From assembly GCA_004524535.1 (NCBI GenBank), contig SDNY01000015.1:1-44573 (forward strand): DNA of 44,573 nt. The letters are read 5' to 3'. This document shows positions 25,055 to 34,048 of this stretch, piece after piece (position 1 is the first letter of the stretch; each line of letters begins with the position of its first letter). Origin of the DNA: Promethearchaeota archaeon. Lineage in GTDB: Archaea > Asgardarchaeota > Lokiarchaeia > Sigyniarchaeales > SOKP01. A program made the position numbers and the translations under genes. The notes under the pieces are model-generated. The model was not told the DNA's origin. It worked only from the letters and a program-made list of their open reading frames with translations, and did no database searches.

Positions 25055-26590
25055 ATGTTTGTTGCCGCCTTGGATTTAGGAACCACTGGATGTAGAACAT
25101 ATATTTTTGATTTGGGAGGTGTTATAATCGCAAGCGATTACCAAGAATGGGAAAGTTTTTATCCAACACCTTCATACGTAGAACAAGATGCGAATGTATG
25201 GTGGGAATCAATTAAAAAGACAATTGAAACCGCAATTAAAAAAAGTGGAATTGATAAAACCGAAATCGTAAGTCTTAGTGTTACAAATCAACGTGAAACT
25301 ATCGTTCCAGTGGATAAAGAAGGTAATCCTCTTCATAATGCGTTAGTGTGGCAAGATAGACGCACAACAGATCAAGTAGAATTTATTAAAAATAAAATTG
25401 GAATTGATAAAATATATAAAACAACAGGTTTAACAATCGATCCATACTTTTCAGCTACGAAAATACTTTGGTTTAAGGATAACAAGCCGAAAATTTATCA
25501 AAAAACTCATAAGTTTTTACTAGTCTCTGATTTTATTATTTGCAAATTAACTGGACAGTATATTACTGATTATTCTAATGCTTCACGAACAATGTTATTT
25601 GATATTAATAAATTAAGATATGCTGACAATTTAGCTTCTGAAATGGATTTAGATTTAGACAAAATGCCAGACCCAGTTAAAAGTGGAGTAGACATTGGGG
25701 AAATAGTTACAGACGAAACAGATTTTGATAAAAAAACATTAGTAATTACTGGTGCTGGAGATCAGCAATCCGCTGCTTTAGGCGTAGGTGTAGTTTCTCC
25801 CGGTGAAATTAAATGTACTACTGGTACAGGAAGTTTCATTCTTGCTTATTTAAAGGAACCTAATTTCGATCCAAAAAAGAGGGTTTTATGTAGTTGCCAT
25901 GCTATCCCTGGTGCGTGGGTTCAAGAAGCTAGTATATTTACCTCAGGGGCGAGCCTTCGATGGTTTAGAGATGAAATTGGTCATGCAGAAGTTATAAACG
26001 CTGAAGAAGGACAAGATCCTTATGAGTTAATAGATATTGAAGCCCAAAAATCTCCAATGGGAGCAAATGGGCTCCTATTTATTCCACATTTGGTTGGTGC
26101 TGGGGCCCCGTACTGGAATCCTTATGCTAAGGGAGTTCTATTTGGGTTATCGCTAGGTCATGAAAGGAAGGATATTTATAGAGCAGTATTAGAAGGCGTG
26201 GCATATGAAGTAAAGAAAAATATTGAAGTTTTTAAAGAATTAGGAATTGAGCCTAAGGAATTGTTGCTTACTGGTGGAGGGGCTCGATCGGATATCTGGA
26301 ATCAGATTTACGCTGATGTATTAGGAGTTACTTGTGTAAGAAATATAATTGAGGAAGCAACTTCCTTGGGAGCTGCAATATTAGCGGCTTCAGGAGCAGG
26401 ATTATTTCCAGATATATCAAAAGCAGCAGAAAGTTTATGTAAAGTTGATAAAAAATGGCTTCCTAATGAAAATCGACACGCATATTACAGTAAGATTTAT
26501 AATTTTTCATCTAATTTTTATAACTTATTAAAAAGCCAAAATTTGTATAAAAGTTATGATGATTTAACCAAGATTATAGATTCTGATTAA
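25055..26590 (+). CDS. FGGY-family carbohydrate kinase (glycerol/xylulose kinase-like)
   Basis: This 511-aa kinase has the two-domain FGGY fold: ALDLGTTGCRTYIFD phosphate loop, VTNQRETIVPVD, ALVWQDRRT, AGDQQSAALG, TTGTGSF and ELLLTGGGARSDIWNQIYADVLG. VTNQRET and VWQDRRT are strongest in glycerol kinases, while the C-terminal half also resembles xylulokinases, so the substrate is open. TTATAACTTATATAG about 60 nt upstream is a plausible TATA box. No pathway partner is adjacent. It is followed by a T9 run near 26599. Confidence 0.88.
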   Translation: MFVAALDLGTTGCRTYIFDLGGVIIASDYQEWESFYPTPSYVEQDANVWWESIKKTIETAIKKSGIDKTEIVSLSVTNQRETIVPVDKEGNPLHNALVWQDRRTTDQVEFIKNKIGIDKIYKTTGLTIDPYFSATKILWFKDNKPKIYQKTHKFLLVSDFIICKLTGQYITDYSNASRTMLFDINKLRYADNLASEMDLDLDKMPDPVKSGVDIGEIVTDETDFDKKTLVITGAGDQQSAALGVGVVSPGEIKCTTGTGSFILAYLKEPNFDPKKRVLCSCHAIPGAWVQEASIFTSGASLRWFRDEIGHAEVINAEEGQDPYELIDIEAQKSPMGANGLLFIPHLVGAGAPYWNPYAKGVLFGLSLGHERKDIYRAVLEGVAYEVKKNIEVFKELGIEPKELLLTGGGARSDIWNQIYADVLGVTCVRNIIEEATSLGAAILAASGAGLFPDISKAAESLCKVDKKWLPNENRHAYYSKIYNFSSNFYNLLKSQNLYKSYDDLTKIIDSD

Positions 26591-26598
26591 TAGCTCCA

Positions 26599-26607
26599 TT
26601 TTTTTTT
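26599..26607 (+). terminator. T-run after FGGY kinase
   Basis: A run of nine T residues starts 8 nt after the stop codon and fits an archaeal oligo-T terminator. Confidence 0.4.
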
Positions 26608-26681
26608 AAAATTATACAACAATTTTAAATATCTTAAAAGTTAATTTTTCAATAATAAAATAATATTTTAGTTGGAAAAAT

Positions 26682-27284
26682 ATGACTGATATAAAACAAT
26701 ACACACAACCACAAAAATTAATAGGCACAATTATTTATGTAAGTTTTGTAATATCATTTATTATGATCATTGGATCGGCAATTTGGGCTCTACTAGATGT
26801 TATAATGGCACGCGGTAAAACGGAGCTCTTTTTAAGGCTTAGTCTTGGGTTTCAAATTGCTATTATTGGGGGGATTTTGGCGGCACTTTTTTTCCTATTG
26901 ATTTTATTCTATGGTTTATTTAGAAGAGGTGTGACTGTTATATTAAATATAATTTTTAGACCAATAGAGCTAGAAGAAAAATTCAAGAATAGAAAAACTG
27001 TAAAACTTGCAGCCGGAGCTTTAATGGTAAGTTTATTTGCGATAATAGTAGGAATCGTAATATCTATTTTTTATGAAATTTTTCGTGCGATAGCTGGGGG
27101 TACTGAGGTATCTATAGCAGGTATCGCAGAAAATCTAAGCGGCGGGCAGATAGCTTTGATAATTAGTATCTTAGTTCTTATAATTACCATATTAACACTT
27201 GCACTCTTCTATATGTGGTTCAATGGCTATGGTCTTATCATTAGACTGTTATATACGCTTGAAGAAGAAGAAGAAGGAAAGTAA
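26682..27284 (+). CDS. Four-TM membrane protein, first of a tandem paralogous pair
   Basis: This 200-aa protein has four hydrophobic spans and a cytosolic-looking acidic tail. Conserved with the next gene are the first span, the segment LGFQIAIIGG and the end WFNGYGLIIRLLYTLEEEEE. I do not recognise the family. Length and hydropathy suggest a small channel-like or scaffold protein, but there is no sequence motif for a function. The second copy follows after 44 nt, so they form one transcript by tandem duplication. Confidence 0.65.
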   Translation: MTDIKQYTQPQKLIGTIIYVSFVISFIMIIGSAIWALLDVIMARGKTELFLRLSLGFQIAIIGGILAALFFLLILFYGLFRRGVTVILNIIFRPIELEEKFKNRKTVKLAAGALMVSLFAIIVGIVISIFYEIFRAIAGGTEVSIAGIAENLSGGQIALIISILVLIITILTLALFYMWFNGYGLIIRLLYTLEEEEEGK

Positions 27285-27328
27285 AGGAATTATATTAAAT
27301 AAAAAGGATAATTTAAAGGAAAAAATAT

Positions 27329-27922
27329 ATGAATGAGACAGTTACCTATTCAAAAACCCAGAAAATCATCGCTACTATCCTTTATATATCTATGGTTATA
27401 ATAAGCATTATAACCATAGGAGGATTCGTTTATACAATTGCTGACCTAATTATGGCAGAAGGAAAGTTGGAATTATTCCAAGAACAAAATCTAGGAATTC
27501 AGATTGCAATAATTGGCGCTCTTTTTGCTGGGTTATTTATTTTAATAGTGTTAGGTATTGGTTTAAGTACAAAAGGGAGGTTATTTTTTTTAAGAACAAT
27601 TTTTCGGGAGCGTAAATTACACTCTAAATATAAAAATAACCGTATAGTACAAAGTATTACCATTTCATTGTTGGTAAGTATACTTGCTATTATTATTGGG
27701 ATAGTTGTTGCCTTCTTTTATGAACTCTTTATCGAAGTTTCTTTTACCTTCTTACAGGATTTTTCAGATGGGCAGATCCTATTATTTGTTGCACTTCTTA
27801 TATTGATGGTTTTTGGATTAATTGTTGGATTCTTCTATTTTTGGTTCAATGGCTACGCTCTCATTATTAAACTGATATATACGCTGGAGGAAGAAGAAGA
27901 AGATACATTCAAAACAATATAG
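27329..27922 (+). CDS. Four-TM membrane protein, second tandem paralogue
   Basis: This 197-aa protein aligns along its whole length with the preceding gene: KIIATILYISMVI, LGIQIAIIGA, the third span and WFNGYALIIKLIYTLEEEEE. It ends with a short extra tail (DTFKTI). A perfect 13-bp inverted repeat lies within its first-span codons (27390-27419) and has no counterpart in the first copy. An AAAGGA ribosome site lies 8 nt before ATG. A nine-T run at 27958 probably terminates the pair. Confidence 0.65.
   Translation: MNETVTYSKTQKIIATILYISMVIISIITIGGFVYTIADLIMAEGKLELFQEQNLGIQIAIIGALFAGLFILIVLGIGLSTKGRLFFLRTIFRERKLHSKYKNNRIVQSITISLLVSILAIIIGIVVAFFYELFIEVSFTFLQDFSDGQILLFVALLILMVFGLIVGFFYFWFNGYALIIKLIYTLEEEEEDTFKTI
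27390..27419 (+). repeat. Perfect 13-bp hairpin inside a coding region
   Basis: CTATGGTTATAAT (27390-27402) and ATTATAACCATAG (27407-27419) are exact inverse complements separated by AAGC. The repeat lies about 60 nt into the second tandem membrane-protein gene and would form a stable mRNA stem-loop, or serve as a palindromic protein site. Confidence 0.6.
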
Positions 27923-27957
27923 ACATTCAAAAATTGAAGATTTATTTAATTTTATCC

Positions 27958-27966
27958 TTTTTTTTT
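27958..27966 (+). terminator. T9 tract after the tandem membrane proteins
   Basis: Nine consecutive T residues lie 36 nt after the stop of the second paralogue, fitting archaeal oligo-T termination. Confidence 0.45.
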
Positions 27967-28138
27967 AATGCTAGAAAAATCTCCAAAAGAAGAAGATAAC
28001 TAGAATTAAAATTTTTTATTCTTTTTTAATTTCAATTATAAGTCAGAAAATTACTACTCTTATTTTCTTTAAATTCAATCGTCTTTATAATTAAAGTCAA
28101 GTACATAAAATAACTTAAATTTCTTTACTAAAAAAATA

Positions 28139-29665
28139 ATGCCATTCAAAGTTGGAATTGTATTTAATTATCTCCAATTACCAGATGTTTCCAAATTCCC
28201 TTTTGTTATCAATAAAAGAAGAGATGGAATATTAGTAAAGAAGGGTTTATTTGTTTATACAAAATCCACTGAAGGCTTCTTGATTGGGATTGTTGAAGAA
28301 ATTATATTGCTAAATGAGTATTTCTCCGATCCTCTTACTATAAGATCATATAATTCTAATTCTAATCCTAATATTTTAAAAGGACTTTTTCCCAGTGAAG
28401 ATTTTGAGTTTGCGATTGCTATTGTTAAATGTTTAGGTATAATTGAATTCGAAAATGAGCAACAGAAAAAGATTAAAAAGATTCAAAGAATGACCTTTCC
28501 AGCCAGTCCAGGAGCAGAAGTATATTTAGTAGAGGAAGATATTCTAAATATTTTCGTTGGATTTGATATGGTTAAGGGATTGAATATAGGGAAAGTTAAA
28601 ACTTCAAATTTCGAAGCTAAAATCAATATGAATCGTCTATTTAATAAACACTTTGCAGTTCTTTCTATTTCTGGAGGTGGAAAAAGTTATTTAATATCAG
28701 TAATAATTGAGGAATTATTAACTCGAAATGAAGAAATGGGTACACCAGCAATAATTTTAATTGATGTACATGGAGAATACACATATCTGAATGAAATAAA
28801 TGAATTAAAGGATAAAGTTAAAGTACAGAATATTTCATACATGCAGGTTGGAGTTCCAAAATTAAACCCTTGGTCATTTAAGAAATATCAAGAACAAATT
28901 TCTAATGTTCAAATTCGCGAACTCTCTAATTATATTCAAAAACTAAAAAATGATAATAAGAAAAAAGGGGGGTTCACTTTACATGATTTAATTGATATTA
29001 TTGATAATGATACACAAGTAGGTAAAAATACAAAACAAGCATTATTAGGATGGTTAACAGAATTAAATCGGTTAAATTTATTCGGCCCTAAAGAGAATCC
29101 TATAATCAATAACATTGTAAAACAAGGAGAATTGTCCATTTTTAATTTAGCAAATGAAACCAATATTAGAAAAAAACAAATTGTTGTTGATTATTTATGT
29201 AATAGATTATTTTATCTAAGGAGACTCAATAAAATACCTCCATTCTTATTAATTATAGAGGAAGCTCATCAATTTTGTCCTGAGGCATCACATTCGAGAG
29301 CTATATCAAAATCAATAATAGAAACCATCGCACGAGAAGGTAGAAAGTTTATGGCATGCTTATGCCTCATTAGTCAGAGACCTAAAAGATTGAGCTCTAC
29401 TGCCCTTTCTCAATTAAATTCAAAAATGATATTAAATATAAAAAATCCTTACGATTTAAAACATCTTATGGACAGTTCAGAAGCAATTTCTAAAGGATAT
29501 GCTCATATGATCTCCAGTTTAGGAGTCGGGGAAATGTTATTAACGGGGAATGCTGTTAATTATCCGATTTTTATTGATATAAGAGAAAGAGAATATAAAT
29601 CGAAAATTGAGGATGTAACATTGTCTCAAGTATGTTTAAATTGGCAGAATAAACAAGCCAATTAG
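28139..29665 (+). CDS. herA: HerA-type DNA translocase/helicase
   Basis: This 508-aa protein matches HerA: an N-terminal HAS-barrel region (1-120), Walker A SISGGGKSYL (Ser replacing the usual Thr), LIDVHGEYTYL, Walker B FLLIIEEAHQFCP and arginine-rich sensor AREGRKFMACLCLISQRPKRLSSTALSQ. HerA hexamers pump DNA and work with the NurA nuclease and Mre11-Rad50 in end resection. In many archaea these genes are clustered; here herA is alone, and no NurA, Mre11 or Rad50 is in the window. Its stop directly abuts the stop of a convergent small gene. Confidence 0.9.
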   Translation: MPFKVGIVFNYLQLPDVSKFPFVINKRRDGILVKKGLFVYTKSTEGFLIGIVEEIILLNEYFSDPLTIRSYNSNSNPNILKGLFPSEDFEFAIAIVKCLGIIEFENEQQKKIKKIQRMTFPASPGAEVYLVEEDILNIFVGFDMVKGLNIGKVKTSNFEAKINMNRLFNKHFAVLSISGGGKSYLISVIIEELLTRNEEMGTPAIILIDVHGEYTYLNEINELKDKVKVQNISYMQVGVPKLNPWSFKKYQEQISNVQIRELSNYIQKLKNDNKKKGGFTLHDLIDIIDNDTQVGKNTKQALLGWLTELNRLNLFGPKENPIINNIVKQGELSIFNLANETNIRKKQIVVDYLCNRLFYLRRLNKIPPFLLIIEEAHQFCPEASHSRAISKSIIETIAREGRKFMACLCLISQRPKRLSSTALSQLNSKMILNIKNPYDLKHLMDSSEAISKGYAHMISSLGVGEMLLTGNAVNYPIFIDIREREYKSKIEDVTLSQVCLNWQNKQAN

Positions 29666-29905
29666 TTAAAACAGTTCGCGCATCAAGGGCTCGTTTATTT
29701 TATCGTTATTTTTATTGAGAACAATCATTTTTTTCGTCTTTGAAACTCGGAAAACATTAATTATATTCATGGTTTCCAGCTTCATGAAAATTTCTTCCAA
29801 GACTAATGTGTTAATGAATGGGAATTCTTTTTTAAGTAATTCTTCCATTCTTTTATCTAACATCTCTCCTTTATTTTTTAGAAGCAACTCAATAATTATA
29901 TTCAA
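29666..29905 (-). CDS. Small winged-helix-like protein
   Basis: This 79-aa protein reads as a compact winged helix: IIIELLLKNKGEMLDKRMEELLKKEF, then VLEEIFMKLETMNIINVFRVSKTKKMIVLN. I cannot name a family. The start is doubtful: TTG at 29905 is the only canonical codon, yet the frame is open 13 codons further (to a TGA) and reads naturally, as ESYRWNQKPILN. Its stop codon abuts the herA stop with zero spacing. It is probably expressed with its own promoter or upstream of cdc48 transcription. Confidence 0.5.
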   Translation of the reverse strand: MNIIIELLLKNKGEMLDKRMEELLKKEFPFINTLVLEEIFMKLETMNIINVFRVSKTKKMIVLNKNNDKINEPLMRELF

Positions 29906-30053
29906 AATTGGTTTTTGGTTCCAACGATATGATTCGATAAAATTTCACCATAGGTGTTTTATTTTTAGATCTATTTAGATAATATAAAAAATTGAGGAAT
30001 AGATTTAAGTAATAAATTTAAAAAGAATAGCTTTTTAATTAAATTTTTTAATT

Positions 30054-32282
30054 TTATACAAATAATCTATCTTCTTTTGAATCATCTAATTGCCGTCTTT
30101 TTAATCGTTCTCCGAAATTTGTGTACCAATCAATTATTTCTTGAGTAATGCTTGGATTAACTAATTTTCTTGCTTCTCTAAAATGATCTTCAGAGATTTT
30201 TCGCGCTCGGATGTTCTCTCTGAGGGCTATCATGGCAGCTTCACGACAAAAAGTTTCTATATCGGCACCAGAAAAACCTTTAACCATTTGATTTAAAGTA
30301 GTAAGTTTTAAATTGCTTGTTAAGGGCATATCCTTAGTAAAGATTTTCAAGATTTCTAACGTTCCTCTCTCATTTGGGGGTGGAACTAATAAAATTCGGT
30401 CAATTCTTCCTGGTCTAATCAGAGCAGGGTCTAAAATATCGGGACGATTTGATGCTGCTATAACTACAATATCTTTATTTACTTCCAATCCGTCTAATTC
30501 AGTTAGAAATTGAGATAAAACTTTTTCAGACACACCCGAATCTGATGTGTGTCGACCTCGAGAAGGAGCAATAGAATCAAATTCATCAAAAAAGATAATG
30601 CATGGTGCTGCCATTTTAGCTTTTCTAAAAACCTCTCTTATTGCTTTTTCACTTTCTCCAACCCATTTTGACAATAATTCTGGCCCTTTGATAGAGATAA
30701 AATTTGCTTTGCTTTCCGTAGCTACCGCTCTTGCTAATAAGGTTTTACCGCATCCGGGAGGGCCATAAAGTAAAATTCCTTTTGGAGGAGTAATACCCAT
30801 CCTGATAAATATTTTTGGATGAGATAAAGGCCAATCTACCGCTTCTACTAATAATTGCTTCAAATCATCTAATCCACCTATTTGTTCCCATGTTACATTT
30901 GGTACCTCTACAAATACTTCTCTTATTCCAGAAGGCATTACTTCCTTTAACGCTTCGTCAAAATCGTTTTTAGTAACTTGAATTTGCTCTAACAATTCGG
31001 GATCAATATATTCTGATTCTAAGTCTATTTTGGGTAAATATCTTCTTAGAGCTGACATAGCCGCTTCTCGGCATACTGCTGAAATATCAGCCCCTACAAA
31101 CCCATGGGTTATTTGAGAGTAATCTTTTATTGAAAATTTTTTATCCAGCGGCATATTTCTAGTGTGTATCTGAAAGATTTCTCGACGACCTTTTTCATTA
31201 GGAACTTTTATTTCAATTTCACGATCGAACCGTCCAGGACGGCGTAAAGCTTCATCTAAGCTGTTAGGTCTATTCGTAGCACCTATAACAATAGTTTTTC
31301 CTCTACTATGTAATCCATCCATTAAAGCTAATAATTGTGCTACAACTCTTCGCTCAACTTCTCCAGTAACAGTCTCCCTTTTAGGAGCAATAGCGTCAAT
31401 TTCGTCAATAAAAATTATTGAAGGACTTTTTTCTTCCGCTTCGATAAAGAGTTTCCGCAGTTTTTTTTCAGATTCTCCGTAAAATTTACTCATAATCTCT
31501 GGTCCATTTATAGATATAAAATGAGCTTCACTTTCATTAGCAACTGCTCTAGCTAATAAAGTTTTTCCACAACCCGGTGGCCCTCTTAATAATACCCCTT
31601 TTGGAGGATCTATACCTAAGCGCTTAAATAAAGAAGGATGACGTAAGGGCAATTCAACCATTTCTCGCACTCTTTGTATCTCTCTATCTAAACCACCAAC
31701 ATCTTCATACGTAATATAATTAGTACCCCTTTCTTCGTCTTCTGTTACATGTTCGCTGATATGTAAAGACGACTCAGGTTTTATAACACATATTCCCTTT
31801 GGTCTCAAGCTAATAACTTTAAAAGTTATTTCCCTACTTATCCCTATTGAAATGAGAATAATATCATCAATCGTAACTGGATAATTATTTAATTTTCTTT
31901 TTACAAAAGATTCAAACCTTGGATTTGTTCTAATTTTAACACTGGCAGGTGCGATTACGATATTTTGTGCAACTTTAGCATCTACTTTCCTAATTTCAAT
32001 AGAATCATCAATACTAGTACCTGTATTTTTCCTTAATCTAGAATCGACTCGAACAATTCCCAAACCATTATCTTGAGGATAACTGGGCCACGCAATACCG
32101 GCACTTTCTTTTTTACCATTTAACGCGATAACATCCCCTGTCTGAATCTCTAGTTTTTCCATTGTTTCAGGGTCTATTCGAATAATATTCCTTCCAATAT
32201 CACGTTTCTTGGCCTTTTGCACTCTGAGTGTAAATTTTGGGTGCGAAACATCGGTATCATCGGCTTTATCTCCTTCAGTCAT
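30054..32282 (-). CDS. cdc48: CDC48/VCP-like AAA+ ATPase (VAT)
   Basis: This 742-aa protein has an N domain (double-psi barrel and four-stranded part, 1-190) and two AAA modules. D1 has GPPGCGKT, IIFIDEIDAIAPKR and RRPGRFDREIEI; D2 has GPPGCGKT, IIFFDEFDSIAPSRG and RPGRIDRILLV. It unfolds proteins and extracts them from complexes, feeding the 20S proteasome in archaea. The C terminus ends in DRLFV, a hydrophobic-Phe-X variation on the HbYX proteasome-docking tail. It lies upstream of no partner in the operon sense; fen1 is 93 nt to the right on the same strand. Confidence 0.96.
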   Translation of the reverse strand: MTEGDKADDTDVSHPKFTLRVQKAKKRDIGRNIIRIDPETMEKLEIQTGDVIALNGKKESAGIAWPSYPQDNGLGIVRVDSRLRKNTGTSIDDSIEIRKVDAKVAQNIVIAPASVKIRTNPRFESFVKRKLNNYPVTIDDIILISIGISREITFKVISLRPKGICVIKPESSLHISEHVTEDEERGTNYITYEDVGGLDREIQRVREMVELPLRHPSLFKRLGIDPPKGVLLRGPPGCGKTLLARAVANESEAHFISINGPEIMSKFYGESEKKLRKLFIEAEEKSPSIIFIDEIDAIAPKRETVTGEVERRVVAQLLALMDGLHSRGKTIVIGATNRPNSLDEALRRPGRFDREIEIKVPNEKGRREIFQIHTRNMPLDKKFSIKDYSQITHGFVGADISAVCREAAMSALRRYLPKIDLESEYIDPELLEQIQVTKNDFDEALKEVMPSGIREVFVEVPNVTWEQIGGLDDLKQLLVEAVDWPLSHPKIFIRMGITPPKGILLYGPPGCGKTLLARAVATESKANFISIKGPELLSKWVGESEKAIREVFRKAKMAAPCIIFFDEFDSIAPSRGRHTSDSGVSEKVLSQFLTELDGLEVNKDIVVIAASNRPDILDPALIRPGRIDRILLVPPPNERGTLEILKIFTKDMPLTSNLKLTTLNQMVKGFSGADIETFCREAAMIALRENIRARKISEDHFREARKLVNPSITQEIIDWYTNFGERLKRRQLDDSKEDRLFV

Positions 32283-32375
32283 AAATATTCAATTATTATT
32301 AGAATTTATATGGTATATATATTAAATAATTAAATTCTGTAAAAATTTTTGCTTTTTAAAATATAAATGAAATTC

Positions 32376-33416
32376 TTATTTTTTAAAATATCTATCAAGC
32401 GAAACTTGAGTTTTAGAAGAATCTTTTTTCCTTAAACGTTCCAAAGCGTTTTTAATTCTAGATTCTGAAAAATTATGTTGCTCAATCATCAGCTCTTCGA
32501 TTTTTTCGTAATCTATTTTATTCCAGATTAATTTGGGATATTCTTTTTTAATATCGGGATTTAAAAAAATATCTTTTATTTGATTAACCACATCTAAATC
32601 TATTTCAATTCCTTTAACCTTATTTTTTATAATATTTTCTATTGATTTATGTTCTTTTATTAACTCCAATGCTTTATGCTGTCCAATTCCTTTAATACCT
32701 GGGAAAAAATCTGTCCCTATTAAAACTCCCATACCAATTAGTTGTTCCCGAGTTATCCCCAGATTATTTAAGAATTTTGATAATGAAACATATTCGATAT
32801 CTAGAGTGACTGTAGTATCCTTAACCTTTTTGCTTCGACTCACGGCAAAATTTCTTATTAATCTTTCTCCTCCAAACAATAAAGTATCATAATCTTGAGA
32901 AGCACAAGCCCAAGCATCCCCTCTTTCTACCATATATGCAGATTGAGATTCCCCTTCTGAGCTAGCCTCAACGAGTGGGATGCCCATAAATGTAATTAAT
33001 TTTTTACTCTCTTCAATCATATCAGAATCGAGCTTGGATGTCATTTGAGCAAATTTTTTCGCCTCTTTAAAATCCTCTTTTTCCTGTGCCTCAACCATTT
33101 TGACTTTAGCTTCTTCTTTTACCTTCCTTCTTTCTTTAATTGTCTTTAACTTTAATTCAGATGGTTTTCCATCAAAAATGTAAATAGGTTTGATATTATG
33201 TTCTATGAAATTTATTGTTCTATAAAATAATCCTGAAAGATGCGAGGTAATGTTACCCTCGTAATCTTTCAATGGCGTTCCATCTCTCTGACGAATAATT
33301 GCTAAGAATTGATAAATAGTATTGAACGCATCAATTGCAATTTTTTTTGAGAATAAGTTCTCGAAGGTAATTGATCTCTTTACTTCTCCCACTAATTCAT
33401 TAATTTTTATTCCCAT
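32376..33416 (-). CDS. fen1: Flap endonuclease 1 (FEN1)
   Basis: This 346-aa protein has the FEN1 N and I nuclease regions: IAIDAFNTIYQFL, YIFDGKPSELK, ASSEGESQSAYM, CASQDYDTLLFGG and MGVLIGTDFFPGIKGIGQHKAL (metal aspartates and helix-hairpin-helix). It removes 5' flaps in Okazaki-fragment maturation and base-excision repair. The C terminus carries a perfect PIP box, QVSLDRYF, for PCNA binding. Length is typical (about 340 aa). It lies 78 nt downstream of nob1 in a minus-strand run of core genes. Confidence 0.96.
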   Translation of the reverse strand: MGIKINELVGEVKRSITFENLFSKKIAIDAFNTIYQFLAIIRQRDGTPLKDYEGNITSHLSGLFYRTINFIEHNIKPIYIFDGKPSELKLKTIKERRKVKEEAKVKMVEAQEKEDFKEAKKFAQMTSKLDSDMIEESKKLITFMGIPLVEASSEGESQSAYMVERGDAWACASQDYDTLLFGGERLIRNFAVSRSKKVKDTTVTLDIEYVSLSKFLNNLGITREQLIGMGVLIGTDFFPGIKGIGQHKALELIKEHKSIENIIKNKVKGIEIDLDVVNQIKDIFLNPDIKKEYPKLIWNKIDYEKIEELMIEQHNFSESRIKNALERLRKKDSSKTQVSLDRYFKK

Positions 33417-33494
33417 TATAATTTCTCATTGCACTTTGTCTTTATCTAATAATAATTGGATATTCTCATATATAATTTCCACTATAACCTTATT

Positions 33495-34046
33495 TTATTT
33501 TTTTGGTCGTCGCTTTAGTTTTAATCCGCATTTTTCACAGTTTTTATTTAAATTTTCAGCTTTTATTTCTTTACAATAAGGACAATAAACTTCCCAGATA
33601 ATTTTTGATTTAATTCCTTTTTTAAATAGAGGAGCGAATGGAATGTCTAATTCTGAACATAAATTTTCCATTGAATAATCGTTAGTATAAATCATTATAT
33701 TAATTGATACCGTCTCTTTCAACTCTAATGTTAACGCGATTAATTCTTTATCTGTGTTTGATAAAGCGTTATAATCTCCCGTTAATTCTGATTTTTTATC
33801 TACCTCCTCAATATATTTATTTGAAGGTGTTTTTAAAATCAACTTCTTGCTATCAATGGCTGCTTGAATTTTATTTAAGATATTTCTATTTTTATTAATA
33901 TATTTGTCTATTTTAATTTCTTCAATGACATTTGGCGTAGTGTAAATTTCACTTTTCAATAAATTGAAATCTATCCCCGTGAGAAAAATATTTGTATCAA
34001 AAATTAAAATTTCATTATTCTTCTTATTATCCTTCTGAAGAGTCAA
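33495..34046 (-). CDS. nob1: Ribosome-maturation endonuclease NOB1
   Basis: This 183-aa protein has an N-terminal PIN domain (EILIFDTNIFLTGID, then SNTDKELIALTLEL and YTNDYSMENLCSEL, acidic residues in order) and a C-terminal zinc ribbon (CPYC and CEKC). NOB1 cleaves the 3' end of pre-16S rRNA. The length is typical of archaeal members. It starts 2 nt after the NAD kinase stop, so the two are co-translated. Confidence 0.93.
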   Translation of the reverse strand: MTLQKDNKKNNEILIFDTNIFLTGIDFNLLKSEIYTTPNVIEEIKIDKYINKNRNILNKIQAAIDSKKLILKTPSNKYIEEVDKKSELTGDYNALSNTDKELIALTLELKETVSINIMIYTNDYSMENLCSELDIPFAPLFKKGIKSKIIWEVYCPYCKEIKAENLNKNCEKCGLKLKRRPKK

Positions 34047-34048
34047 GT

